A stretch of 64,000 bases of DNA from Flammula alnicola (GCA_015499995.1 JADNRV010000065.1:1-64000); one strand, 5' to 3'. Shown: positions 44,387 to 56,771, counted from the first letter of the stretch. Notes: generated by a model from the letters alone, not told the origin. Numbers and translations: made by a program.

Positions 44387-46056
44387 TCAGAAGTTGGGGT
44401 ACACCGCAGAAGGAAACACACCTGTAACACCCTCTCGAAGCTCTCTTGTCAGCTCCTGTGCTTGCCCCGTGGTCGGTCCATCAAGCGACTTGGACACTTG
44501 CCACCCTTTCCGGGCGGGAAGTGGTATTTTGCTGCTCGTGGTGCTCCCAATTGGCTGGTCAACATCCATTGACGAATCAGCAACACTGGCACCACCTTCC
44601 TCCTCCTTGTCTGAAGAGTTGCCAAGCAGAAAAAGCGCCGGAGACAGCTTGTACGTCCTAATATCGCCCAACATCTCCTCACTGGGCCTCCTCTGCAGAC
44701 TCGGCGCCTGCCCACCTGCCATGCGTCTAGGCGATTCCGTGCATCGCGCAGGGCTCGCAATGCGTTGCGGCGAGCCTGTGTTGGACTGAGATGTGTAGTT
44801 CCCATCTGATCTCTGCGGGCTTTGCTCATGCAGCGCAGGCATCCTGCTCTGCCCACCCGCCGAGGGCTGTCCAATAGGGATTGCCGATGGGCTGTACACA
44901 GCCGCGAGGGAGTTCTTCCTGATAACTTCCACCACGACGCAGCCGTCTTGCCTCCACCTCCATCCCGGTCCACCAACACCGATACCCGCAGCGCCCGCGG
45001 GCTGTGGCTGCCGTGCCGTGGCAGCCTTTCTCGCCTCCAGCTCTTCCATTTCCATCATGCTGGGGAAGGTCTGCCCCCTCCCATCGTGTTGAGCTCACTG
45101 ATGAACTTGACGATCTTGGCATACTTTTCTTTGTCCTCTGGTGCTGTCTGTTGCGGTATGACGGGCCGTGATGTGGCTTTGAGCAGGAGTTCCTGCGATT
45201 GCTTGTAGCCTGTAGGACTGCCTCGCTTCGTCGCATCGGGAGGTAAGCATGGCTAGTTGCGTGTCTTGGCGTGTCTTGGCATCCTCGTTGAGAAACGCAT
45301 ATATCTGGCGCTCTTTGGCTTTCAGAGCAAGGGGGTGCCGGGATTAGAATGCCGGACCGGGGGACGGTTAGTTAGTCCAGCCGCAGGCCCTGAAAAAAAA
45401 AATCTGACCCCTCCAGGAAAGGTCCAGAAAATGGCATTTTAGGTGTTTTGAGCGACATAGAACACATATAAATGCTGTATGAATGATGTGAATTGGACAG
45501 ACAAGGTTTTAGAACATAAAATACTGCTGATTTCCCAAATAGGGTTGATCAATCAAGCTTGAGATCGATCACGCAAGAAAATTGAGGCAATGTCTACGCC
45601 TGTCACCTTTTACCTCCATATTTATCTATCACTTCCAATCCTATGCAACCTGCAAATGAGGTATGGAACCAAGTTTCATTCACAATGTAACTAGAGTGCA
45701 GCAACCATATACTATCAATGCTGACAGGACGGTTGACTGTCCAGAATGTGGGGGCAAAGTGAACCTTGGGATTGTGTGCATCTCTAACCATAAAACACCA
45801 TATTGGCAGTAATGCATGTGTAAACGCAAAGTGGAAACAAGATAAAGCTGAGGCTGATGCAAAGCCAGAAACGTCAAAAAATGTGACGTAGTATTACCAT
45901 ATATAGTATATTAAATCACGTGCATGATTACGTAGTTAGTTAGTCCCTCGAGAGACAGCGGTTTGAAAAAATCCAACCCTAGGTCGGATATTTTATTCCT
46001 TGCACCCCCTTGTTTCAGAGCTGTCTCATACTCTTCATCGAGGACAGCAATATGTT
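44387..46056 (-). pseudogene. Decayed coiled-coil protein gene split by a hAT-type element
   Basis: On the minus strand, coding-like sequence starts near 46056 after a CTCAG acceptor (PRKHIAVLDEEYETAL), is interrupted by the element at 45328-46012, and resumes at once on the far side (KAKERQIYAFLNEDAKT, then MLTSRCDEARQ). It then changes frame near 45208 (KQSQELLLKATSRP, EKYAKIVKFISEL) and again near 45060 to a Pro/Ser-rich frame ending at 44387. The charged helical start and the Pro/Ser-rich end resemble a nuclear or scaffold protein, but I do not recognise the family. At least two frame changes plus the insertion make it inactive. Confidence 0.6.
45328..46012. mobile_element. Non-autonomous hAT-type element
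   Basis: A 685-base unit with 11-base inverted ends CAAGGGGGTGC...GCACCCCCTTG and weaker inverted similarity for a further ~20 bases. It is flanked by a perfect 8-base target duplication TTTCAGAG (45320-45327 and 46013-46020). End sequence and duplication length fit the hAT superfamily. It has no transposase frame. Confidence 0.8.
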
Positions 46057-46564
46057 TGCGGGGCCTGAGCACAATCGGAAAAGATGCTGGAATTTGCAGA
46101 GATGGAAAAGAAGGAAAGAAGGTGGGAGGACAAGAGAGACAGATAGCCAGATATCAGACGTCATAGTAGTTTATTTACTCATTTTGCATAATGTTAATGT
46201 TGAATGCTCTACATGGCCGCATATTTACCATATATTTGAATTATTAATACAACTACCACTGGTCTACAGACGCTTGGTAGCACTGGTAGGATCCAGCTAC
46301 TGCTTACAACTGACACTATCAACCAACCAGTGCAGGCTACAGACTGCTATGGGAAAGGTAAGGCAGCTACAAGGGACTACGGGACAGTGCTGGGAGCTAC
46401 TGTGGAGTACCTAAAGGGGGTACTTGTGTACGAGACAATCTTAGCTATGTAGACTACTGTGCACTACTGACAAAAGATGTTTCCTCCTGATGTTGATCAA
46501 AGGGATGAAATCGAGTTCGTGATTATAAGCTCAAGGAGAGTCTCAAGCGGATTGCAACCAAGCC
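46057..46564. other. Intergenic region
   Basis: About 500 bases with recurring GGAGCTAC/GCAGCTAC/GGCTACAG words between 46290 and 46430; no gene supported. It presumably includes the promoter of the gene at 46565. Confidence 0.4.
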
Positions 46565-48375
46565 ATGCCCGTCGCCCTACCTTCCGACGCCTTGGACGAG
46601 ATTGTGAACCACATCGAAGATTACTCGGACGTTCTCAACGTCGCCCTATCAAGCAAAGCATTCTCCTCAATTGCCCTACCACAGCACTTGCACTACCGCG
46701 ACATTCGCACCGGACTCCACAATCCTGCCCTTTGGTCATGGCTCTCCCGCTTGGATGACCTCCGCGCCGCCCACATCCGCTCACTCACTATTCTACCAGA
46801 CAACGATTTTGATTTCTACGCAATGACACCCAATCACGTCTACGATCTCCGCGAACGACTGCCCCCTGAGCTTACTCCCTCTGAATCTCGCCCATTTAAG
46901 TCTGATAGGAACTTGGAGGCCTGTCGTGAGTCCGAAACGAGTCTGGTCTCTGCGCTGAAGCGCATGTCAAGTCTGCAACGATTCAGGTGGTATCGTGTAC
47001 CCCGGCCTCTCTTGGCGGATGGTCCAGACCATATTTGGAGCACCCTCCAGCGATTGGGCACAGTCAGGGAGCTTGATATCTTCGACGGGGACGTCAACGA
47101 GATCCAAGTTTCTTCCATAGCCATCTCCGACGCGGTGTGTGGGTTCAAAGCTGCACGACGCAATGATCTGACGATCCGTTCACAGTTCCTCCGTTTCAGC
47201 TCATTTACGAGCCTCAAACTACGAACGTCTGTATGCAGCCTATCCGCCGACCCCGAGATACCTCAACTCGAGCAAATGCTTTTGACTAACTGCCCAGACC
47301 TTGAGGTAATGAACCACTTTTCAGGCGCGGTCATGGGTGTTCAACCCTTTCTCACTTGACCGCCGGTTGCATCTAGGTTTTGGTGCTGGAGCTAGACCTT
47401 AACGAGCAGATCGACGGCACCGCCAATATTGACCATCTTCTCGGGAACGCTCGCTGGGCAAATCTCCGTGTCCTCCGCCTGCGCGGGGTGAACTGCAGAG
47501 TGCCTGAGCTCACGCGTTTCTTGATCGCCCATCCCAGCCTTGAAGAACTTGCTCTCGCGCAGATGATGCCGGGCCACGCGTGGACGCAATTAGAGCTGCC
47601 CAGCGACGCCCTTCCCAACTTGCGCCACCTGGAGTGTTCCTCTGCCCAAACAGCCGCGCTATTGAAAGGCTCCGAGGCATCCAGTCGTCCCCTCGAAACG
47701 CTGCTCGGCATCGAAGTGCATGACACTGTGGTGGATTCGAGATATTTCAGCTGGGACGATGACTGGGAGGACGAGGACCATGATGATGCAGACGAAGAGA
47801 GGCCGTCACCGTGGAAGGTGTTGTTCTTGGAAGGCCTCAAGGCTCAACGTTCCATCACCCGGCTGGGCGTTGTTTCTATCAGGGCTCCGGAGGAGATTGA
47901 GACCCTTTCAGCCGTCGCTCCCCAAGTCAGGGAAATAGAAATTCGCACCGAACGCGACTTCAAGATCTTGGTAAGCCTGAATTGCTCCTATATCTGTCAT
48001 CAGCGGCAGGCAGCGCTTATTAATAACATCTGACAGGACGCGGAGTGGCATAGGCTGTACTCCCTCTTCCCAGCTCTCGAGGTCATCCGAGGTGGAAACC
48101 TCATATGGTTCGACCCATGGACGGAGGGCCTGACGAGCGAGGCAGCCGACAAGGCCAACGTCCAACTCCAGGCTCTTGCGCGGTCATGCCCGAGATTGAG
48201 GCTGATCTTGGTAGGGCTCCGCGCAAAGAAGGCCGTGATCATCAGGGGTGGTGGAGAGTCTGCGTCGAACGTTGGGGTGAGGTGGGTAGTAAGAAAATGG
48301 GAGGAGAACGAGAGTCCGTATATAAAGGATGGGGAGCGGGTGTATGGCCCTAGAGGGGTTTTTATTTTTATCTAG
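46565..48375 (+). CDS. F-box/leucine-rich-like protein
   Basis: Three exons, 46565-47305, 47377-47970 and 48037-48375, encode 557 residues, all in phase. The N-terminus LPSDALDEIVNHIEDYSDVLN followed by VALSSKAFSSIALPQHLHYRDI fits a divergent F-box. The rest has leucine-rich segments (RWANLRVLRLRGVNC, HPSLEELALAQ, LPNLRHLECSS) with an acidic stretch DDDWEDEDHDDADEE near residue 380. It is probably an SCF ubiquitin-ligase receptor; the partner is unknown. It lies 84 bases before the deacetylase gene in the same direction. Confidence 0.8.
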
Positions 48376-48459
48376 TTATGTAATGAAAACGCCGAGCGCG
48401 ATATCATTCCATTTTTTCACGGTTGCCATCAACAACACATAGTACTGTCTCCGGCATTC

Positions 48460-50206
48460 ATGCCTGCAAAACGAGTCTTGATTGGCTTCGGGGTGGATGT
48501 AGATGCAGTTTCGGGGTGGTTCGATAGTCTCCCTGCTGGAGACATAGCTGGCTCTAACTCCACTGTACTTGTCACATCTCAGGCTGGGATCATACGGTGG
48601 CGAGGACTCCCCAGTGGATATATCCAGAGTGAGTGTCTACTTTTGAGTGATTGGCTTGCTGGGTCTTACCGTACTGTCATATCCGTAGGGAATGTATGCG
48701 GGAGAAGTGGGTGTCCCACGTCTTCTGAAATTATTCAAAAAATACGAAATCAAAACAACATGGTTCATTCCTGGTAAACCGGTCTCTATCTGTGGCGAAG
48801 ATTTACTTACTGATTTTGGTAGGCCACAGTTTGGAAACCTTTCCGAAAGAGATGAAGATGGTGCGAGACGCAGGACACGAAATGTGAGTGGCGTGAAAGG
48901 GAAAGTACCCGAGTGACTCAAGAGCAACACAGCGGGCTTCATGGCTACTCGCACGAGGTAAATATTTCATTCCTTTGGCGAAATAAAGCTTGATAAGTAT
49001 GTCTCGCAGAACCCAACGGCAATGACCGCACAGCAGCAGAAAGATGTTTTGGAATATACCTACAAGCTTCTGACCGATTTCAATCACGGTATACCTCCCA
49101 AGGTTAGAGATTCTCTATCTAATTGCCCCGAATTTTTTTGCCGCATGTATCATTGTCCCATAGGGTAACGTTGCACCATGGTGGGAGACAAGCAAGGAAG
49201 GAACGATGCTCCTACTAGACAAAGGCATCGAATATGGTTCGTGATCTGAGACATAGGGTGTGCGCCACATTCGCTAATTGTGTACTAACGTGATGTAGAC
49301 CATTCAAGCATGGCACACGAGTACATCGTCTCCGATAATCCTTTGAGCGTTCTGACATCGCTATCATAAGCTCTCAGGCGTATTACATGCGAGATGCCGA
49401 TTTGTGGACCAAGATCGACTACAATGCAAAGGCTGAAACGTGGATGAAGCCGCTCAAGAAGGGAAATGAAACAGGCCTTGTCTGCATTCCGGCGAACTGG
49501 TTAGTAAAAATAGCTTGGCGTCAGAACTGTAGATATCTAACACTCTTCCTTCCTTCAGGTACCTCGAAGACATGACACCTATGATGTGCGAATTGTTTCT
49601 GCAATCGAAATTCAACATCTTCAAGCAATGTTTCATAGGTTCATCAAGTCCAGTCCTAACTCACACGGCTGGGTACATCCCTCTCATTTGGCAGGCAATT
49701 TTTTTATTTAATCCCCTTTCACAAGGTCAACGCAAGAGATGTGGAACAGCTGTGGAAGGACACATTTTCCTATTGCTACAGGTGTGCAGATTTAAACTCG
49801 CCTTCCTTTCCTTAACTCTGACCCTGGTATTCGTTCTGATGATAGAGAGGAAGAGGAATTCATATTTCCCATCTCGATTCATCCTGACGTCAGCGGGTAA
49901 GCCAGATTTAATCCTGCCATAAAATTCCCCTCGTAAATCTCGCGAATGTGTCACTAAGCCGTCCACACGTTCTGCTCATGTTGGTGAGTTTCATGTCATA
50001 AACTATCCAGGCCGAATCGCCTTGAGATTGTATACCATCCACCGCAGGAGCGCTTCATCGAATGGGTCAACACGCATGAAAACGTTCACTGGGTTCCAAT
50101 GATAGAAATGGCTCGCGACTTCAGGCGAAAGAACAAGCCTGCAACGAACGCAAAGATGCCATTTGGACATGCAGAGGTCAACAGTCACCTCGGCCCGTAT
50201 AGCTGA
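48460..50206 (+). CDS. Polysaccharide deacetylase (NodB-type), cytosolic form
   Basis: Fifteen short exons can be joined in phase: 48460-48518, 48583-48628, 48689-48773, 48823-48883, 48933-48957, 49010-49102, 49164-49236, 49299-49320, 49371-49499, 49559-49585, 49639-49672, 49726-49781, 49846-49896, 49959-49983 and 50048-50206, about 295-300 residues. The first exon gives [13 protein letters not shown], holding the catalytic Asp and metal Asp of NodB motif 1. Exon joins give LHGYSHE, the H-x3-H metal site of motif 2. [13 protein letters not shown] and [19 protein letters not shown] are further family blocks. There is no signal peptide, unlike secreted chitin deacetylases; this resembles the intracellular PuuE/HP0310-like group acting on small amides or unknown polysaccharides. 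Several introns end in AAG; the first donor (TG|GTTCGA) is weak. Confidence 0.82.
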
Positions 50207-50474
50207 TAATTCTCTTTTCGAGGATCCAATTTAGGTCTTCAATGTTCAATGAGATTATACATTCGAGAAAAACCTATACATGCAACAGCCAGACCCATAC
50301 ACACCTAAGTGAGCGCAATCGCTCCGTATTAATATTATCAACAACGCACGTCTGCGAGACCCGCTCCTGGTCTATGCCCCGCATGCTCTCCGTACCGCCA
50401 CTTCATACAACAACAATGAATACGCCAGCACCTTTACCCTGCTGCGAGGGTAGTTGGCAAAGGAGAAAGACCCT
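50207..50474. other. Convergent 3' spacer
   Basis: About 270 bases between the stop codons of the deacetylase and the minus-strand gene; the 3' untranslated ends presumably overlap here. Confidence 0.4.
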
Positions 50475-52287
50475 TCATCCATCCACCCGCATCTTCTCTT
50501 CTTCCTCCTCTTCCTCGTCTGGAGAATTGACAGAAGCATACGCAGTCATATTATACGCCGGATCGTCGTCCATTGGCTGAGGCTCGCGACGGAAGTGTTC
50601 GCGTTCGCGCTCGCGCTCATGCGTGATATCCTCATCACGAATAGGCATTGAGGGGAGATGAGCCTAAAAGACAATTGAAGAAAAAGAGGCACCGAAAAAT
50701 CGAGAATGCTCATTAGCGACAACGCGACATAATTTAGTTGAAAAAGTGCACTACGCACCTCAGGTTGACGTCTGGCACCGCTTGCGCCAGCACTAGGGCT
50801 CATCCCATTGGCGACCACATTCGGCGTAGCACCACCCGACAAACCCGCTCTCTCATGAGCATGAATGGCACCAGCAGTAGCAGCAGCACTGCCATTAACC
50901 CTCGGGCTCCTAAGTGGCATAGGCATATCCTCCTGCTCCATCCCTCCAGCCACAGTCGGCGGGGGCGTCCGACGCACAGGTGTCCTGCCTCCACTGCCTC
51001 CATTAGCACTCACACCCATATCCTCCGGGGCGAGCGGCACCTGCCCAGCCCCAGCCCCACCACGAGCATCGCTTCTCCTCCTCGACCGCGAAGACGAGGC
51101 GGAGGAAGGTCGGCGGGAGGTGCTTCCTCTGCCTGTGTTACCGTTTCCAGTGATGGTTCCATTGCTGCTGGCAGACGAAGGCGGGGGCATCGCAGCCGAA
51201 GGTGAAGGCATTGGCGGAAGCGGCGGCGGCAGCGGCGGAAGTCCTGCTGACCCTGGGGGTCCGGATGTAGACGAGGTCGACGATACGGGCGGAGGAGGCG
51301 CCATTGAGCCTGGTGGTGGCATTGAGGATGAATAATGAGAGGAGGGCTGAGGGGGCTGTGGCGGTGGAGGCAGGTGCTCGGCGAAGCGTGCGTGGGTTGG
51401 TGGTGGCAGTTGAGTTTGATTTTGTGATGGAGGCAAAGCGAGCGCAGAACTAGGCCCAAGAGGGGGCGAAGTAGGTTCAGGCGGTGTAGGGAAGTACCTC
51501 TCGTATAGAGAAGGTTCTGCAAGGTACATGGCATCGAGGAGGAGGCTGCGGATGAATTAGAGGTTAGCTAGGAAGGTAGATGATAGCATGAGAGAGACGC
51601 ACTCATTTTCAGCTTGCAATTTCTTCATTTTGGCATTCAAGATGTCTAGGTCGCGCTGGTGCATTTCATGAGCCTAGAGAACGCGTTCGTGGAGGTAGAG
51701 GTGCCCCAGTAATCCAGCATGCGCATGCGCCAAATATTAGTTCGCAGGCCAGAGTATCATAGTTTGATGGTCGGTGGACGGAAAGTAGAGGAGATAGGGA
51801 ATACCAGGATAAATTAGAATGTAGGCTTAGGACGATAATATTCAAAAGCCAACATACCGCAGTCACTTTATCGTACTTCTCTCTCATTCTTTGGAACCTG
51901 CAGGACGCCGCCGTTAGCAAGAGCAGGCTGGGTCACAGAGCAGTCTTCTCACTTGTCCTTGTACGAAACATTCCTCTCTGAATGCACCTAACCCAGGTAT
52001 TGAGTCCGTCGTTTTTCATGAAGTATAGTCCGATTACATACCTTGGCCGCCCTCTCCTTCTCTTGCTCTCTCAGCTCCTTTTCCTTTTCCCGCTCTTTTT
52101 CCCGCTCTTGTTCCATGTCTCTCTCTTTCTCCTCTCTCTTCTTCTCTCTCTCCTTCTCCCTTTCCCTTTCCTTCTCTTTCCTCTGCTGCTCGCCACGTGC
52201 AGCCCTCACGCTCTGCGGAGGCGGAAGGTTGATCGTCAACGTCGTCTCCATCGAGTGACCCGGAGCGGAATGGAATTTCGCGATCAT
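50475..52287 (-). CDS. Coiled-coil, Pro/Ser-rich protein, possibly an INO80 Iec3-like subunit
   Basis: Exons on the minus strand: 52042-52287, a short one near 51965-52000 (VHSERNVSYKDK), one near 51858-51900 (FQRMREKYDKVTA), one near 51608-51673 (AHEMHQRDLDILNAKMKK), the main exon 50759 to about 51558 and the last 50475-50669. The first exon starts MIAKFHSAPGHSMETTL and turns into a long charged helix of KE/RE repeats. The short exons give a KYDKVT block and a coiled coil LQAENDLLLDAMYLAE. After that comes about 270 residues of Pro/Ser/Gly-rich disorder, and an acidic end with EREREREHFRREPQP. The K-Y-x-K and EN-LLLD layout recalls the Iec3 subunit of the INO80 chromatin remodeller, but this is weak. 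Start could also be METTL at 52239. Confidence 0.65.
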
Positions 52288-52516
52288 TGATGCCAGAAAA
52301 ATACAGTCGACGTCAAGGTGAGACGAAGACGGCGAGACAGCCACAAATTCCGATGTCTGAATCTTGAATGACACGGAGGCATGCACGCAAACAATGCAAA
52401 TAAGCGGCCCGGCCGTGGCTTGCGCAATTCTCATTACCGTGAGACTTGAGTACGCCTGCCGTACGCTTCCTCGGAATCCTCCTGGCAATCTTTGTGCACT
52501 CTGGTATTTTACGGCC
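52288..52516. promoter_or_regulatory. Shared divergent promoter region
   Basis: Only 229 bases separate the start codons of the minus-strand coiled-coil gene and the plus-strand gene at 52517, so their promoters must overlap. No clear TATA box was seen. Confidence 0.45.
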
Positions 52517-54205
52517 ATGGAGGTCTCGAATATGGACTACCTCCGTATTTTAATGGTTAGTCTATCTTCAACTACTCGTTCAGGCCTTTCAAGTTCTACT
52601 TCCTTCAGGCATTAGCGATTTTGAAGCACAAACGTGGCAGCGAGACTTGTTTCTGTGAGGCTGCCCCTCTCTTCTTTCTGATGTTTTCATTCTAATCGTT
52701 AAATCTAGCATATATTCTTGACTTGAGATCTGTGTTCCCGTTATCGCTCGCCACTGCTTCCAAGTCTGAAAGTTTATGGCGAGATCACGCCCTCAACATG
52801 GAAAAAAATTACGCTGCCTTAAGGATGAGTCTCGAGGATAAAGAAATACGTAAGTCTTTGCTCTCTGCCTCAGTATATGCATGACGGCACCAGGATTTCA
52901 TTTCGCCTTGTGATCCTCAGACTCATTCATCTCTGGCAACAAAACCCAACTTCAATGTCCGTTACCACGTGAAAGCACTAGTCCTGCTCGAAACGCGGAA
53001 AAGCCACGACGGCCAAATAGTCCGTCCGAACTGGCGAAGAAGAAGGGAAAAAAGAAATCTGCCCCCGAAGGTTCAGATGGTCAAACTTATATCGGTCATA
53101 TTCCCTCCAACTTGAAGGACATATCCGACAAGCTGTATCGTGGTGCGTACCAACCTAAGGGCGTTCGATATTCTCTGATTATGACGTGCACGATGTAGGT
53201 TTGCCTTCTCCAGAAGAGGAAGGAAAACTATTTGTGACCCTAGACATATTTTTTGGATTGGCGTCCCTCCTCAACCGGGCAGACTTTCCAATGAATGCCT
53301 TTCTGTCGACGACCCGTCGTGCTATCGACCAGGTGTCTGTTTCCTTTGATCTGATTATCAAAACCAACGCGACTTTCGATCTCCTGGGAACTCTGGATAT
53401 CGTTTTGCGGCTGATAATCGAGAAGTCTTTGCCAGTGGCTATATCTTCCTCCGCCGGTTCCATTTCTCCAGGTTCTCTCCGTCATTTCGGCTGTTTGTTG
53501 GACAAGCTCTTGACTTGTGTTCTGATTCCTGTCATCCGATCTTTTTTTCGGCTCTCTTTGCGAATGCTGAATTGCCTTTCAACGTCGCATGCAACCGACA
53601 GCAACCATTTCGAACAAGAAATCATTGACGGTCGTCCTGGTGTACTGGCTCTCTTCCGAAATGTCCTTTCATATATTCACCTGCCTGTATCTTCCCAAAC
53701 GCGTGACGCCTTGGTACAGGAACTTGGAGGACCAACTTTTCAGGATGGAGACTACGCTCTGGAATTATCATCAATGCGACAATCCTTGATATTGGAAGCG
53801 ATACGGCATCTAGATCAAATCCTCACGGAGCACGCTGCCAGCGTGACCAACTCAAAGCCTACCAGGCATGGCCGTATGATGCGTTTAGTTATCAAGGACA
53901 CTCTTTGGTATATCTGCAGCGCTCTGCATATCATCATGGGCTTTCAACTTGAAGGAGAATCTACACTGGGTAACAACATCAATGCTGCACAGTCCGACGA
54001 AGGTCACACTCGTCATTTGGGGCTCCTGAATCGTGTCATCAAGAACCATCTTCTTTCTCTTCTTATCCGCCAAGAACGAAGGTACGATGACGCAGCGCCG
54101 ATTACAACACTTGGAAGGATATCTACCGTAGGACCTTTGGACGGTCATTTACTTGCTAATGGGAGCCCATGCTCACCCCTTGAAGGTGAATTTGCGGTTG
54201 CTTGA
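52517..54205 (+). CDS. Conserved-looking protein of unknown function
   Basis: Five exons (52517-52555, 52609-52654, 52709-52849, 52921-53142, 53199-54205) give 484 residues, all in phase. Start MEVSNMDYLRILMALAIL; a basic Lys-rich linker (ELAKKKGKKKSAPE) near residue 110; then a mostly helical, leucine-rich C-terminal domain (LFVTLDIFFGLASLLNRADF, LDIVLRLIIEKSLPVAI, CLLDKLLTCVLIPVIRSFF) like an armadillo-type or all-helical scaffold. No catalytic motif, signal peptide or clear membrane segment. I do not recognise the family. Consistent intron phases and a long last exon argue that the gene is real. Confidence 0.65.
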
Positions 54206-55078
54206 AGCCTTTTAGTCGTCTATTAACGTATTTTCCAGACTCAAGGTACATGCGCCCGTGCGAACGCTCGCGGGCGCCACTGACGCGTGAAGGCTATGAA
54301 CAGGATAAAGCAACAGGTTAGTAGGTTGATTTGCGGTAGCAATTTGGTACCCGAAGCCTGATATAATCCATCCTTTCCCTTTATCCAGCGTCTACGAACG
54401 TCTTGCTCGATGACACGGAGCGAAGGATGTTATTACGTGTGGTTGAACGCTATCTAACCGTTGAATAACCTCTCGAAGTCATCGCAAGACCCACTGCGCG
54501 GCTGCACTGCGACAAGCTAGGCAATTTTGTAGGAACTACTCCTCCTCAGACTCTACACAAATTCATTCTCACGGACACCCGTTCCATGTTGATGACGCTG
54601 GAATATGGCGGAATTTTCGTATTTCCTTTACTGCTGCATACCATAGGTGTTCTGTTGCAATTGTGTTTCTCGTCCTTGTACTTGTATTATATTTGAATCT
54701 GGCTTTTCAAACCGGTAACATTTATATCAGCAGCTGTAATTTCAGGTCTATGTCCCTCGGACTCATGTTAAGTATCGTGGCAATTGCAAAGAATGGAGCG
54801 CGACGCGTCTCCGCGTGACCACCATCGGCTATTCAAAGAGGATAAACTGGAACAAACTATCGTGTGCATCTTTCTAATTCGATACCCTATCGCACCATCG
54901 CAGGATCGCCTGTGAAGCGGACTATCTTTTTAGGCACATGATGCTCATAATTCCTCACACTTCGCCATCCCGCACCAGGCTTATCTGGGCTTTAAAATCC
55001 TAGGAGCATCTGTCTCATCTTACCCCGTTATCGGATCTACATACCACCCACGAACCCCGAAAAAAAATCGAACGATAA
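54206..55078. other. Intergenic region
   Basis: About 870 bases with no supported gene; AT-rich from 54640 to 54740. It likely holds the 3' end of the upstream gene and the promoter of the PLP enzyme gene. Confidence 0.4.
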
Positions 55079-56532
55079 ATGTCAGTGTTGAACGTCGAGC
55101 AAGCCCGATCCCACTTCCCGCCCTCGCCTCCGGGTTTATCTTCGCAGATAATGCCGGCGGATCCCAAGCTGCCAAGGAGGTTGTCGATAGGATCAGCGAC
55201 TATTTGCTGAACACGAACGTGCAGCTCGGTGCGGACTACTCCATCTCAGTGCAGAGCACCCAGCGTGTTCTAGTAGATGGACCACGGGAAGCTGCGAAGC
55301 TGTTCAATGCACAATCACCCGATGAGATTGTGTTTGGGAGCAGTTCGACGCTGAACTTGGAGAACCTCGCAAGGGCGTTAGAGAGTGGTATCCAATCGGG
55401 GGATGAGTTTATCGTGACCGGGGAACACGAAGGTACGCCAATCGATTCCTCGATTGTCGATGAAATAGACTTACTTACAGTCGAATGTAGCAAACGCTGG
55501 GCCGTGGAAGAAACTCGCAGCCCGCAAAGGAGCTATCGTAAAGCTATGGAAGCCCAGCCCGACTGTCCCCGAGAATCCATACTCCGTAAAGCTGAAATAG
55601 AGGAACTCCTGCCCCTCATTTCGGCGAAGACTCGTATTGTGGCGTTCACGGCGTGCTCCAACATTCTGGGTTCAATCGTGCCAGTGAAGGAAGTGGTCAA
55701 GGCCGTGCGAGCCGAAGCCAAAGCCAAAGGAGCGAAGAAGGTCGAGATCTCGGTCGACTGCGTTGCTTATGCGCCGCATCGTTTCGTAGACGTGCAAGAT
55801 TGGGACGTCGACTTCTGCGTGTTCTCGTTCTACAAGGTCAGACCATGATCTGCACCCTCGAGCATGGTTCGCGATGCTAACGTCTTACAAAACGCCTCTT
55901 AGGTATACGGACCGCACATTTCGGGCCTGTACGTCCGGTCGTCCGTGTTAGAGAATTCAGTCACCCCAATCGTGCACCACTTCCTCAAAGTCGACAAGGT
56001 AGCGTACAAGCTCCAGCCCGGCGGCCCAGGCTATGAGATCGTCTACGGCAGCACCGGCGTCATCCCCTATCTCCTCTCGTTGACGCCCAAGAACGATCTG
56101 AGGGCGAGTTTCGACGCGATCGCGGCCCATGAGCAAACTCTGATCAAGCCTCTCATCTCTTTCCTGATTGACCCTGTGCAACGCGAACGCGGTGTGCGCA
56201 TTGTGGGTGAGGAGACCGTGAATCTCGACAGAGTGCCAACTATCAGTTTCGTCGTGGTAGGTCAACGACCTCTGAAGAGTCGGGCTATCGTCGACTTCTT
56301 CGACAAGAAAGGCGGGGTGAGTGTCGTTTTGAGACTTCGAATAACCTCGTAATCTAACGCCATCTCGCAGATTGGGATCCGTTATGGCCATTTCTACGCG
56401 TACACTCTGGTCGACGAATTAACGCCAAAAATAGACACAGATGATGGTGTGGTCCGGATCTCGCTGGTGCATTACAATACAGTGGAGGAAGTACACAAAA
56501 TCATCGCAATACTGAAGGAGGTCCTGGCGTAA
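55079..56532 (+). CDS. Class V PLP enzyme, cysteine desulfurase-like (two frameshifts)
   Basis: Four exons: 55079-55432, 55491-55836, 55903-56316 and 56371-56532, about 425 residues. Landmarks: MSVLNVEQARSHFP at the start, LNTNVQLGADYSISVQSTQR, EIVFGSSSTLNLENLARAL, SVDCVAYAPHRFVDVQDWDV (with the cofactor-binding Asp), then FSFYKVYGPHISGLY, the block holding the Schiff-base lysine. The C-terminal domain ends LVHYNTVEEVHKIIAILKEV. This matches fungal cysteine desulfurase-like (SufS-subfamily) proteins; true desulfurase activity is unproven. Two one-base deletions are needed to explain frame changes: near 55122 (after HFP) and near 55597 (AAA run before IEELLPL). Both sit beside short homopolymers and may be sequence errors; otherwise the gene is inactive. 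Confidence 0.7.
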
Positions 56533-56771
56533 TAGAATGTTGGAATTAGGCGTAACGGAAGTAATCTACTGGTTTTACAACAAAATCCGATTACTACTAA
56601 GCAAGAGGTAGAATACTATAGTCCAAAGCGTATGGAGACAGAAAGGTCCGATGATGCATGGGTGAGTAATGTTACATACATGTGGTTAAGAAGTCAAGAT
56701 GTGATGTGTAATGCGTTGTCCAATGAGATGCGAGAGAAAGATAGCAAGGCAGAAAGGGAGAACGAAATGCT

